Source: Xiphias gladius (taxonomy: Eukaryota > Chordata > Actinopteri > Istiophoriformes > Xiphiidae). From it: a stretch of DNA of 64,000 nucleotides. The position numbers and the translations under genes were made by a program. Of the stretch, positions 26,131 through 39,200 are shown one piece after another. Each line of letters begins with the position of its first letter. Position 1 is the stretch's first letter. The notes beneath the pieces were generated by a model that was not told the DNA's origin, ran no database searches, and saw only the letters and a program-made list of their open reading frames with translations. The DNA is taken from positions 16,214,706 through 16,278,705 of the forward strand of contig NC_053417.1 of NCBI RefSeq assembly GCF_016859285.1, written 5' to 3'.

Positions 26131-27468
26131 CTAGTTCTTTATGCAGTCTTTACTAAATAGTTCTGCACTTCAGCAAAGTCCAACAATAGATGTGGACCTA
26201 TAAAATAAAGTCCCCCTGGCGGCATTATTTCAAACCATGATTCAGATCTAGATATTACTTCCAAAATCTGCCGGAAATCAAACTAATTCTGTGTCACTTT
26301 TTCTTTCTGACTATTTGAGATTATTTTCCATTTATTATTACACTCTGTCCTAATCCACACAAGTTTCATTATAATGAAAATGAATCCATTGTCTACATTA
26401 TATAACTTAACATTTCATTTTAATTGGAAAAACATGTTGTATAAATTGAAATCATAGATTTTAATAGTTTAGAACTTTTAGGTGAACAGTATGTCTATAT
26501 ACGCAAGGAAAATTAATCCATTATCCAAAAAGTCAAAAGCAAAATACTGTAATACGGTACAGCATTTTCCATTTATCTTGTTCCTTACCATAAATCCTTT
26601 TCTCTCAGATTGTTAGACTGGACTTTACACTATGACCGGATCAGTACCTACAGAAATGGAAGAAGCTGACGAAATTTCACAAGCAGTACATGTTTCTTTG
26701 ACCTTTTCGTTAATCATTTTTTCATTCATTTGTGTGTCCATTCAAGCTTCATCCGTGGACACCATAAATAGTTCACATTTTATGTTCTTCTTTTGCTCTC
26801 TTTGGTGCCGTCTCAGAATGGAGGACACTGTCAGATCCAAAACACGCTGGCTGGCTATTTTCAAAAGACCTTCTTCACAGAAAAAAAAGATTCAAATAGT
26901 TTTTTTCTGAGTGTGGACATTAGACGAGATAAGAAGGAGCAAGACCGAGCTTTAGTCACAGAGTATTCAGTAGTCATTACTACACTATTACATGAGTACT
27001 CAGTATTTATGGGTCGGACCACAACCATCTTCGAACTTGGCCTTCATTTTGATCTCAACTACACAACTCAACTATAACTGACTTTATCTTGCATAATTGT
27101 GACACTATCATGTCCACAGACAGACAGATTGACAGTTACCTGCCAAAGTACTCAAAACTGCCTCTGTGGTAGTTCTAGCTAACAATTGCAGCATGGCTGG
27201 TAATAATTTCTAGCATTATTATTATTCATTAATAATGCAGCACTTTGTAATTGTTAGCTGCAGCACTTTGGTCTGTTAATGTAAGCACACCGAAAATGAA
27301 GATTTATCAAAGACAAATGATATTGGAGCTAGTTAGCAGGGTTGAAGTTAAAATGTTATTCAAGGCATTATTGTTCAGTTTTCAGTGATCACAGTGTTAT
27401 TATAAGAGACCTTGCAACCTGTGTTAAACTCCTCACCATCTTGGGCAGAGTCCCTGTGTCTTAGTCTA

Positions 27469-27970
27469 TCTTTAAAGATGCTATATGTACGTTTTTGATA
27501 TTGCTACATAGCAAACATTAGCATTAACAACTGTTTACTTACCAAGAGCTTCAGCCATCGTTGTGTTTACAAAACAACGATGGCCCAGAGGGTAGTGCTA
27601 ACTCCCCTCTGGGCAGTGCTAACTCCCCTCTGGGCAGTGCTAACTCTTCAACCACCCATCCTGAACTAAGGGCAGACTGGACGCTAAAGTGACTCACTAT
27701 CGCAAAATGGTATTACAAGATGGGACAGGCTGGGGCTAGCTGGTTAGCATGCTAACTTCATGCAAGAATAGAAGTGATAGAAATAGAAGAAAAACAAGAG
27801 TTAACATTGATGCTGCTTTCCAACACTGGAGACAGCTCTTGAGAAGTAAAGGAATGAGGTTTGATGCTGAACTCACAACGTTTCATCTAGACTGGTAAGT
27901 AAATAGCTGTTAATGCTAAAGTTGTCTATGTAGCGACAGCAAAAACTTGAAAACACATAGCACCTTTAAG
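27469..27970. repeat. MITE-like element with about 42-bp inverted ends
   Basis: The left end CTTTAAAGATGCTATATGTA, then GTTTTTGATATTGCTACATAG, matches the reverse complement of the right end: CTTAAAGGTGCTATGTGTTT, then AGTTTTTGCTGTCGCTACATAG. Length is about 500 bp. The interior has a perfect 10-bp hairpin (27555-27583) and three tandem copies of a roughly 23-bp unit with GGGCAGTGCTAACTCCCCTC (27586-27650). No coding capacity. Confidence 0.65.
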
Positions 27971-30900
27971 TTACACTAGAAATAATACAGAGTAATTACA
28001 AGTGGAGCACACAATCAAAAGTTGTAAGTGCTTTGTAAAATGTAATACTTGTAGACCTATATTTATTAAAACGCAAAAGTAAAAAATATTAAAAAATATA
28101 TAAAATGCAAAACTAGTGAAACTGCAAGTACTGCAGTTAAGGCAAAGAGTGTACTTAGTATTATTCAAGTCATTCACTATTTTATAAGAAATGTAAAGGT
28201 TAATTATTTCGTTTAATCCGGAAAAAAGAAAAATTAAAACATGAATCAAAATTTTATTTTTTTGTTTTTCTGTGGGCATCAAAAAAGTTAAATGTTCATC
28301 TTGAGGTGGATAATATAATAAATAAGAACAACATTTTCAATATTTTGAAATCTTGATGATTTACTAAAATACTTGAAAAAAACATTTACCTGAAATTTCT
28401 GACAATGATTATGATAATCAATAAAAGAGCTTATTAGATATCAGGTAAGCTGAGCTATGAGTCTAATTCAACTTATACTGACTATACTCTGCTCAAAGGT
28501 GATTTTTACTTCTTTTTAGTTATTAAAGTCCTCTATCTGACACCATTACTGGAAGTGCGGCTTTCACCAAAATCTCTTGAAGGTGAGCCCGACCACCTAA
28601 TTCCCTCAGTTTCAGATGAACTGCTTGACAATAACATCTTCACCATAGCAGGTCGAATGATCGGCCATTCCTTCTTGCATTGCAGTGCCAGTTTCCTAAA
28701 TCTGTCACTTAATGCAGTGGACTCAGCATTATAAAACTGCAATAAATCTAATCTATTGAATGCATCTGGCTTGAATGAAATATATTTTTAATTATGTTTT
28801 ATTTCAACTCGACGGAGATGCTGAATTGAAAGAATTTGACTCCATCCATCAGCTCTGCCTGTCATAGAAACTGCCAGCGCCAAATGCCACCAACAGGAAA
28901 CAGCAGTCTGAACAGCTTCTCTTTCATGCTGTAAATGTCAAAGTATTTTTCTATTTACTGTACTTTAGCTTCTCAACTCATGTTAATTTCTTCAAACTAG
29001 TGCTGAATACACTTAAGCCCCTGTCCTTAGATAATATTATTTCACTTCTGTATGTTTTGAAGGGCATTCCAAAGAGCATTTTCCACATCCTTGTGTTGAT
29101 ATACCTTTACTTGTAGAGACTAAAGTCTTTCAAATTCTCTTTTTGTGTGATAATTGGTCACCAAAAGCCACTTCTCTGCTGACAGTCATCTGTTTGGCCG
29201 TTACAGCAATTTATACAATACCCAACAGTCATTGTAAAGGCCATGTTACCGCTCAGATATATTATCATAACTAGTAACGGAGCTGACATGTACTTGTCAG
29301 CAAGGAAATTGAGTGCAACAAAAAAGGGACATAAGAGTCTATTTCCTTGTCAACACAAGAAAAATCTGAAAAAAAAAGTTCTAAGTCTAAGTTTTGTCAA
29401 TGAGCTGAACTACTCTACCAAAAAAAGGCACTGGTTGTTTTCAAGTTTTTCTCCTGCCTTTATTGCCAAACTTTACACTAGCCCCTCTGCACTGCCACCT
29501 GAGACAGAATCCAACAATAAATCTCTATCATTCAATTGCCAATCATCTGATGCCTGGAGTCAGGGTGGCTTTTTGTTTTAAACTATTCAATTGACATCAC
29601 TCCTTTATGCTACAGCTATTTTTTGTCATCGTACAATAAGCTACATATGAACACATTTAATCATTGCTTATGGAGATGTACTGTACAATTGTGTTGAGAT
29701 CAGAGAATCAAAACATCTTTCTGATAACCTTTGACTTTATTAATTTCCAGAGAGAAGATTACCATTGAATTATTTTTTGTACATTATACCATGTCTCCTG
29801 TATTGCAGGTGACATGGTATAATGCCTTGTTTAAGCGAACAAGGCCTCTAATCAATCAGTTTCTAAAAGGCTTAGAAGAGACAGGACTCTGGCCACTTAT
29901 CATTCACAAAAGAGACGTAATCTCAATCCTGTCTCCCAGGTAATCAGAGCTACAAGTCAAATCTCAGGTACTGATGCAAAGACACATCTAACAGTGTTCT
30001 AATGCTACATACGGTCCTTCATGCCGAAAAGGTTTCTTTAAATTTTCTTTACCATTGTTCCTACGAAAAATACACAATTTAACGCGGGAAAAGGAAATAA
30101 GAAGCACCAAAATGTTGAAAGAAGTACATTTTTGATAGAATCAAAAATTGCTGCAGCACAACTAAAAATTATAACTATTTTATTCCAGATACGCTTCTTT
30201 CTTGTCAAAACCTGGCAACTTCATTACTCACAGTGTAACTTTCTGACAGCTCTGTCCGAGAATTTGGTGTGTTGATGTAGCTAATGTAGCCTCGAGCTTC
30301 AGGCAGAGGTGAGGAGCGGGCTACAGAGGTCTGATAAACTCACTTTTTTCTACACCACCAGATTTTTTTCATTTTCAAACTTGTCGTCTTCAGCCCCAAC
30401 CAATGCTGCCTCAAGTAACAGCAACAAAACGCTTAATACAGCTTTTTCCACATATGCAGTAGACCTGTAAACACATTGGTGGAGTTCCCTTCTAAATTTG
30501 GTGATACCTACAGTATGCTTGGCTTATAACTTTTGCTTTGCTTAAACTTCAAATGGAAGTTATTGTTTAAAATAAAAAATGGTTAATTAACAATAACCGT
30601 TGAGGTGCTCAGGTTCATTCCTTTGCCACTGTAAATTCCCCAACTATCAAATACTGGGAAGATCATAGATTAATTTGAATACAGCTAGAGTTACATGTGT
30701 ATTCAGATGATCTTGGATTGCAACATATGGCCTTTGTCTGTAACTGTCATTTTTGAGAGCTAAATAGCAGAAGATGACGATGAGTCAGACATCACAGATG
30801 TATGTCAAGTGTCTGGCTACTTGAAAACATTTATTGAAAATGGTATGTATGAAGCTGAGGCTGCCGAGGCATTATACAGCATACAAAACATTTCATCAAG

Positions 30901-31259
30901 ATCTGTGTGCATGCTAACAACCAGTTGCAGTGGTTTTGGCTGTGCCTGAAGTGGAATAATGTTCTTTAAGTGTATGTTGACTGAACCTTTTTCTGAACAG
31001 TTTTGCCTCCATAAAACATTTTACATTTCTTATTGCAACTCTTCATTTTTGGTTCAAAAGTTCATTTTATTCATATGGAAATACAGTGCTACCCTCCTAA
31101 TCAACCAATTGCTGTATTGGCTATGGCTTTCTTGTAGGTATATTATGTGGTCACTTTAGTTATGAATTACAGGTGGTATCTACAAGAATTGAAAAAATAA
31201 TGAGTAAACTGACTACAAATTGGCCGCAACTAATACTTATATACTAATACCAATACTTA

Positions 31260-31811
31260 TACTTATATTTATTATCGATTAAAACGCTGATTAGTTTTTC
31301 AATCAATCAGTTAGTTTGTTCGTCAATAAAATGTCAGAAAAGAATTTCTTCAGAGTTTTTTTTTTTTTGTCCAACCAACCGTCCAAAACCCAAATACAGC
31401 AAAGAAAAGACTCAAAATAGTTGCTGACCAATTTTCTGGCAATCGACTGACTAATCAACCAATCGTTTCCGCTATGTAACCTTCTTACTCATTATTTTAT
31501 ATTAATAATACCCATTAACAACAACACAAAACATGCAAACATAAAGCTTCCCCAAATATTTGTAAGAATGCATTAAAATAGAGCTGAAAGTTAGCTCTAA
31601 TTTATGTAATTGATAAACAGAAAGTTACGTGACAACCCCCACCCCCCACAAAATAGTTAGTTTGGACTTTTGGTCAGACAAGACAGACAGCAAGACATCT
31701 GAAGATGTCATCTTGGAAATTCCTATTTCATATTTTCTTACCAAAAAATAAATGGATAAAATAATCTGCAGATTAAATGATAATGAAAATAATTATTAGT
31801 TGCAGCCCTGT
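31260..31811. repeat. hAT-type non-autonomous element, one end preserved
   Basis: The left part has ATTATCGATTAAAACGCTGATTAG and GTCAATAAAATGTCAGAAAA; the right end is ATAATTATTAGTTGCAGCCCTG, the reverse of a common teleost repeat end CAGGGCTGCAACTAAT. Related to the worn copy at 18430-18720. Confidence 0.6.
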
Positions 31812-32989
31812 ATTCAAAAAAACAGCAGTAAATGTGTTGCTGTTAATGCATATACAAATCAGTATAAAGTATTCACTATATGTATGTAGCCCTTCTAGCT
31901 TTTGTACTGGTGTTCAGTACCCACAATGATCACATGATGGTAGCAGATATCAATAAGTTTAGAGCTGAATATTCATCATCCACTCTGCTTTCTCTGTCTG
32001 GCTGAGCAAGCAGCTCCACAGTCCATTTCTATTAATGCCTTCTTATCCATTAAGCATATTCAAGTGACCTTTAACAGCTAGTCTCTAAAGGTCACTTAAG
32101 GTTGTGGTGATAAAGTACAAAGGCTGGAATTGCTTTGACACTGTGTCCTTTTTACTGTGTAAGAGAGAAAACAGCTGATTTACCATTACACTCTTCAAAC
32201 TGATTATCTGTTAAAGGTTACCCTCTAGACAGAGGTAGAGCCAAGAATTTACTGGCTCACAAGATTAAACATGGAAATAGAAGAAAGAACAAGTTACAAC
32301 AAAATCTGAAAACATCAAGAAGGAGGAGACCAAAGTTAAGTCTTTGTAATCCAAGAAAAAAATATCCTACCCATATTTCTGTCAACAGTCCTAATCTCAG
32401 GTTTGGATATGAGACAACGCAGGTAAGTTAACGCTCACCAGGCAATTTCAGGATTGGCAGGATGCTTTAAGACAAAGCCAGACAACTTATACTCCATAAA
32501 GAAAATGATTCAGCAAAGTGGAGATCACCCACTTTGGCAAGGCTGACTGCTTGTTGATTGTCCTGCAAACCTCTCTTATAGCTCTAAGGTCAGGCCTTAT
32601 GCATGATTTCAAGTAAAGTAAAGCCTGCAACCAAGGAGAAAAATTTACGATAGAAAAGTGTACCATTTCTTTATGCTACTTTATATTTTTTCTGTGTATG
32701 GTTTATCATCTTATCTTTTCACTGCGCTTCCAGCAATTCTTTGTAGGCATAAAATATTTCTACTGTGCAAGACAGCTTTTCAATCCAAGTTCCCTCCCCA
32801 TTCTCTCTCTCTCTTTCCCATGCTCCTCAGCACAGAATAAGTTTGCAGACTGGCGCAGCAACAACAGAGGCTCCTCCCTTTCGGCACATCTGGAACAGTC
32901 GAAGAGTGGAGAGGCAGTCTATCTGAGTCTATTTGTATCTCTAGATTAAGCAGGACAAAGTCATACAATTGGATACCTTTCTCTTGCAG

Positions 32990-33145
32990 ACTAAAAGTTC
33001 AGCTCCTCCACCGAACTTTTGACCGCTGCTTTTCTGAACACACCTTGGCGCTGCATTAACGCCACTCAGATCGGGGAGTCAAACTTTCCCGAGTTAAACT
33101 TTAACCAGTCCATCATCACTGGCTGACAGAACCGACTAACAGCAG
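32990..33145 (+). other. csrp1: csrp1 non-coding exon 1 and promoter region
   Basis: A consensus donor AACAGCAG|GTAAGT lies at 33145/33146 and no useful ATG frame precedes it, as expected for CSRP genes, where exon 1 is untranslated. The sequence upstream (32990-33140) is locally less AT-rich than its surroundings. The transcription start is not visible and the left boundary is estimated; no TATA box is evident. Confidence 0.5.
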
Positions 33146-36100
33146 GTAAGTAATGTTAATATATTAGAGTAAGAGGAAGACTGCTTAAGCTTCCTGCTTT
33201 CTGTTTGCTTCTTGCTGTATTTAATTTCCTAAACTTTCTGCCGATGTATGATGGGAAAAGCCCTCTGCCACACTGTAAATTTATTCTCCGTTAAGCTCTG
33301 GTGCAAGTGAGGTCTGAGGAAACGTCTTTGTTTGAAAAGCTATGATGTATTGAAGTTTAAAGAGGTATCACGTGCTAGTTTGGCTTGGAAGGCTTGCAGT
33401 TAAACAGTAACACAATGTGTTACAGTTTACAACAAAAACTAATCCAGTACACAAAGATCTTTAGGCAAAAAGGTGTAGAAGCTGAAGGAGAATACTGGGC
33501 AAGTCTTACTGATGTGAATCTAAGCCTAAAGCACACAAATGTCACATGCAGTTACATCTACTTCATGAACAAACTTCAGGATCTGTACTAATTTTACGCT
33601 CTTCACCTCTCCTTCACTCTGTTTTACGTCAGCGTTCCCGTACAACTGTCTGTAACCCCACATGCCTCAACTTGCAGGGCCACCATTAACATGTACCGGA
33701 ATTCATCCTCAAGAATACTGCACAAATAACTGAGCGAAAACCTGGATTATTAAGCCAGCAATCATAAACCTATTTTTTCTCAGAAAAGTGCCCCAGTTTT
33801 AGATCTAAGTTATGGCTCTAATACCCCTTTCAGTCTGTCAAGGGAGAATACTCTTCATACCTTCCCTCACCTCTCTATGCATTTGCCTGTGTGGTCAGTT
33901 CTGTCCATCGATTCTGTATATCCTGTCAATCCTGTGAGATTACTAGTCACGACAAGTCAGAGCAGCCTTTATCTGTACAAATCTAAATACCTAGTGACAA
34001 CACTTCCCCCATTTTTTTCTGTAATAAAATGTTTAGTCATATTCTTCAACATTTTTCTCACCTTGTGCTCTATGTACTTTATCCTGGGTCTGGGAACTAG
34101 GAGTTGGAGACTTTTTCACATCATGACACTCAGCTCCTGTCCAAGCTTCTACCCTCTTCTTCTGCTCCTCATTGATGGTCTTGCCTCCAAAATTGCTGTA
34201 AAATGACACAAAAGAGTTACATTGTTATTAGAGACTTCTGACTCAACTCATGTTTTCCTAGTTGGGCCACTGGAAAGTTCTAAAATGATATTTTTCTATC
34301 TGGTACAAAAACATTCCAGTCATTTCTGCTTTTATTGCCACTCAGTCTTGTTTCCAGGACTGTAGAATACATAAACTGCGAACCATTACATTAAATAATC
34401 CTGAAAATGCCCGTTGGTGACTGTGTGGCCGTTAATATGAATCCTCCCCAGCAGAACATTAATAGTCACGGCCTTTCACTTTACTCCATGTTTCACTTCT
34501 TGTACTTCTTCTGCTTCGATGCTGTTTCTCTGAACCTTACTCAGTTCAGACTTATGTGGCTACGCTAGTTGCTAGTTGTTTTTGAGTTGTATCCATCGTT
34601 TCAATTTCATTTTTTGTCACTTTAACTGACCCTGAACCCAAAGCTACGTGACAGCAGAAAGAACAAAGCCAAAGACTCTTATTGCACTTATTGTATGTAA
34701 TAGACAACGTACAAAATAATTTTATACATGAAAATCCTGATAAATGTGTAGGTTAAGCTCTTATTATACTGTATAAAGAATTTATATTAAACACTAATGT
34801 ATCAATACTGAATGAATCGCCTGGGATGATATTCACGTACAACCCCCGTTACATCCTAGAAATTATTCTGAGAAAACTGCATTACTTTTTCTTTGCATTC
34901 AATTATTCCCATATCTCATTAGGTTTCACCATCTGGCCTATGAATAAAGCTCAGTCATAGATTGAATCTGTTAGGGCTCACAATGATGGAAAGGCACTGT
35001 ACAGCAGCAGCCAAACACAAACCGCTCAACCCATTACTTCACTCTGGGCTATGATGTAATATCATACCATGAGCTCATATTCACAGTAAGTACCACTGTG
35101 GTGTCAGCAGTGAAGCGGTGAGCAGTGTTTCATTTACTTTTGAAGAGAGAGAGACAATTTGGCATGGCCAGGTTTCTCTGGGTGAGCCACGGGATCTTAT
35201 ACTGCACTCTGTATTCTGACTTGCTAAAAGAAAAACATAAAAAACAGGAAGCGTGTCCAAGGGTGATAGGACAGGGCTTAGCTCCACCCACTTAAAAACA
35301 AATAACAAAGTTGACCCAGGGAGAGTAGCACCTTCTTCCTCAACATATTTCCTGCCTAATACAACACACGTGCAATCCAGATTAAGAGGCTTGCAGAAGT
35401 GAAGCACAACGAGACAGACAGACAGGCAGGGAGTAGATGGTGTGAGTCAGGGGCAGGGAGGTGGGAGGGTTTACAAGGTCAGGAATGTGGCTACACGAGA
35501 ATGGACTGGGAGGGTCATGCTGGGACACACACTGGATAGAAAAACAGGCTGAATGCCAAGATTTTTTCACATCATTACAATTTTAAGACTCCTCAGAAAA
35601 TCACATTTGCAAATATTTTCCACCCTGGCTGCCTCAAGTTTTAAAGAGAGAGCAACTTTCATCTCTTGCCCTTTAACATAGAAAGGAATTCATCTTTTTT
35701 CCCCCACTGCTGGCTTGCTGGCCCTTGTGCACTCAAGCTGGAGTGAAATTACAGTCTCTGGGCCTGGCTTGGCAAAGCTAAAATTGCAGGCAACCAAATA
35801 TGGATATTTATATGGATTCCTTACAACAAAAACTCTTGTAAATGTGTTTGCTTGATGGTCATGTAACAGAATTTGTTAGTTTGTTGATCCTTTTGCTTTT
35901 CTATTTAAGGCCTAGTTCCACACTTAAATTAAAGGCCCTTAGTCCAGGTAAATAAAATAACATTCAAATTTTATGCCCTGGAAGACTTTTAGGATACTCT
36001 TAGCTGAAGCTTCTCTCAAGTTTTTCACTTTTTTCACCATTTAACCATCACTATCAGCCCCCCCACTGAAACATAGATAAAACGTTCTCGGTTGGACATA

Positions 36101-36244
36101 TCTCTCTTTGAACAAGTGATTATCTTTATAGACAAGCTTTTGGAGAAAATAAAAAGTCCTCTACACATCAGACTAATCATTATGTGTGTGTGTGTGTGTG
36201 TGCGTGTGTGTATATCTGTGTTCATGTTGCATACATTACTACAG
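33146..36244 (+). other. csrp1: csrp1 intron 1
   Basis: Intron between the untranslated exon and the first coding exon. It contains a perfect CArG box at 35794-35803 and a short GT run (36183-36210) before the acceptor TACTACAG. No internal gene is seen. Confidence 0.55.
35794..35803. promoter_or_regulatory. csrp1: CArG box (SRF site) in csrp1 intron 1
   Basis: CCAAATATGG fits CC(A/T)6GG exactly; a second AT-rich near-match (ATATTTATATGG) follows directly. Mammalian Csrp1 is known to use a CArG-dependent enhancer within the gene for arterial smooth muscle expression, so an SRF site here is plausible. A perfect CArG is expected by chance a few times in a 64-kb window, so this is a prediction. 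Confidence 0.45.
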
Positions 36245-36245
36245 G

Positions 36246-39200
36246 ATGCCATTAGGAGGAGGAAACAAGTGTGGCAGATGTAAGAAGACTGTTTACTTTG
36301 CAGAGGAGGTACTCTGTGATGGGCGGAGCTTCCACAAGTGCTGCTTCCTGTGCAGTGAGTCAACTCTTTGCTGCTTCCTGTGATTGTCAATTTGGAAACT
36401 ACTGAACTTCTGTCACTTGTCATTATAGCCACAACCTAATGTGGACTGGTTTTCATATATTCCTAAAGACAAATGTATACATACATAGGTGGAGAGAGCA
36501 ATAGCATCCTAATAGAAAATGTGTTTATATGGGACCATGCCTGGTTGCTAAATTGAAAAAATTGAAAAAAAAAAAACAAGACCAAGACAGTGTTGTTGAA
36601 TTTCACATGCTGTAATACTTGTAAGCATGGGGGAAGCATGGCTGCTTTGCATCCGGGTCTATTACTCCTGGTAAATTTTCCTGTGTTCAATTTGAACCCT
36701 CTTTGATTCTCAGAGGCTGAAATTTGACATTTTCTGTAATTGAGTTAGATTTTTTTAAAGAATCTAACAAGCACCATTATAGTTGTGCTGCTACTCTTAT
36801 ATTCTATGTACTCTTTTTGTCTGGCCTGTAAGGCATGGGAATAACAAAAGCACACCAGCAAATACACTTACATACACTTACAGTTGAGTGAATTTTTTTC
36901 TCTACATCTTAAAACCATATGCATCACCTGTGAATTAAAAAGTTCTAATGTAAGTACATAACTATAAGAAATTACGTCCATTAAAAGAAATATCATGAAA
37001 TAAACCACAAAGCCAAAGTTTCTCTTTGCCTTGAAAAATGTATGGGTTCATGGGGTTCTGAGTGATTTATTTTTGTTCCTGAGTTGTTATCAAACATTCC
37101 TGAGATGGAATTTAGATGAGAACATGCTTTTTAATAGAGCTGTTGCGTAAAAGGAAAACACTAGGGACTTATTTAAAAACAAGAATGTGCTATAAAGCAT
37201 GTGCACAAATATGCAAAATAGTGATATATGGGTGTGTGTGTGCATGTGTCTGTTTGTGTAGTGGTGTGTGGGAAGAACTTGGACAGCACAACTGTTGCTG
37301 TTCATATGGATGAAATCTACTGCAAGGCATGCTACGGCAAGAAGTACGGGCCAAAAGGCTACGGTTACGGCCAGGGAGCAGGGACGCTCAGCACGGACAA
37401 GGGAGAGTCTCTGGGTATAACACATCAAGAGTGAGTAACACACCAACACACACACACACACTTCTTAATGTCTTTTGAAGGCACTTTATCCACGTTTTCG
37501 CTCTCTCTCCATCAGACCTGCTACTCATCGTCCTACCACCAACCCAAACCCATCCAAGCTGGCTCAGAAGTTTGGAGGGACAGACAAGTGCCCTCGCTGT
37601 AGCAAGTCTGTCTACGCTGCTGAGAAAGTGATTGGAGCTGGGAATGTAAGGGGAAAAATAAACAAACAAAAAAAAACACACAAGCATGTAAAAAAAATGC
37701 CCCTCTTAAAATGGATCTTCTCTTTATTTGCAGGCGTGGCATAAGGTTGGATGTTTCACCTGTGCTACATGTGGGAAGAGCCTCGAGTCGACCACGCTAG
37801 CTGACAAGGATGGCGAAATCTACTGCAAAGGTAAAACTTGACTGTCGTCACTTCCCATACATGAATGACTTCAAAGAAATCATAGTATTGCTACACAGTT
37901 ACAGAGAAACCGTGTATCTGGTACTGAACAAGCCTTCTTCAACACACAATTGATCTGTCGTGGTTTAATGGCTGTCACAATTAACAGAAGACCCAGGTCC
38001 TGCAACTGTAACTCCAGACATAACCTCTAAACTGCTTAACCATACAAATACATGGGACCTAATATAAATATGTTTTCTAGAGCAAGTAGTTGACTTGCAC
38101 TGTTGTGCAAATGCAAGTTTAACACTGTAGATGAAAAGGTTTTGTAATTTTCTAGCATTCGTTTTCTGACTTTGGTCTCTTATTAGAAACATAATAACAT
38201 ACACATACAACTATTTTCAATGCTGGTCCAGAGTGGTGAAGCCAGGCAGGTTGACCCATGTTGATCCATTCAGGCTGCATTTGTCTAAAACAGATAAAAT
38301 GTAGGTGTTGCGTCATCAGCTGTAGCGTGGTGTGTAATGTAGTGTAACTACTAAAAGAGCAAGATTGCACAACTTAAACTGGGGGGGTGACCGGATGAAA
38401 TACCAAAATTTCCATTCTTAACATAGACTTTGGCAAGGAAATTAACTGCTGTGTTTTGTTAGTGGCCTGTGAGCTGATGACTGAGTTGTAATAAACACAA
38501 CAATACAGCAGAGGGCCCACTAACACAGAAAAATATCCTCAAGTACACAACAATAAAATTGTCAGGGATAACACAATATAGCTAACAAGCTTGTGACACT
38601 CCTTCCTTAAAGTCTTTGTCTATATTACATTGAGAACATACTGATCGTTTTGGCTCGGCCCTTCAAACAAATATTAATTAACATTACGGAGGTGAACTTC
38701 TTTGCCTACATAGCCTGCAGTGTTGCAGTCAGCTGACAAATAGGGAGAATACACCTGTCATTTTGATGTTTAGCATTTTTTCAGGGAGTTGGTTCATTTC
38801 ATGTCACATTTTTTTTTTTTTCAAACTAACCTGGTGTATCTTATTGGATTTTATACTACGCCTAGTTTGGGACATTTTTAAACTTTATACATAAATTAGG
38901 GATATCATACATTGCTGGGTAGTTCATAAACCCTTTTCACAGCAGACATTTTCCCATATCTGTTATGGTTCCTGGTCTCACTGGGGTTTTTTGTGATCCC
39001 ACCAGGGTTTTTGCAGTATTCACCAAATTAAATCTAAGACTTTTTAAGACATACACTCCACACTTTATTAGGAACACCCATACACATGCTTATTCATGCA
39101 ATTAGCCAATCAGCCAATCATGTGACAGCACGAAAATCATGAAAATACAGGTGAGGACTTTCAGTTATTGTTCATATCAAACATCAGCATGGGGAAAAAC

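Noticed and set aside
27586-27650. CRISPR-like array of GGGCAGTGCTAACTCCCCTC units
   Set aside because: Units are head-to-tail without spacers and sit in a eukaryotic repeat element.
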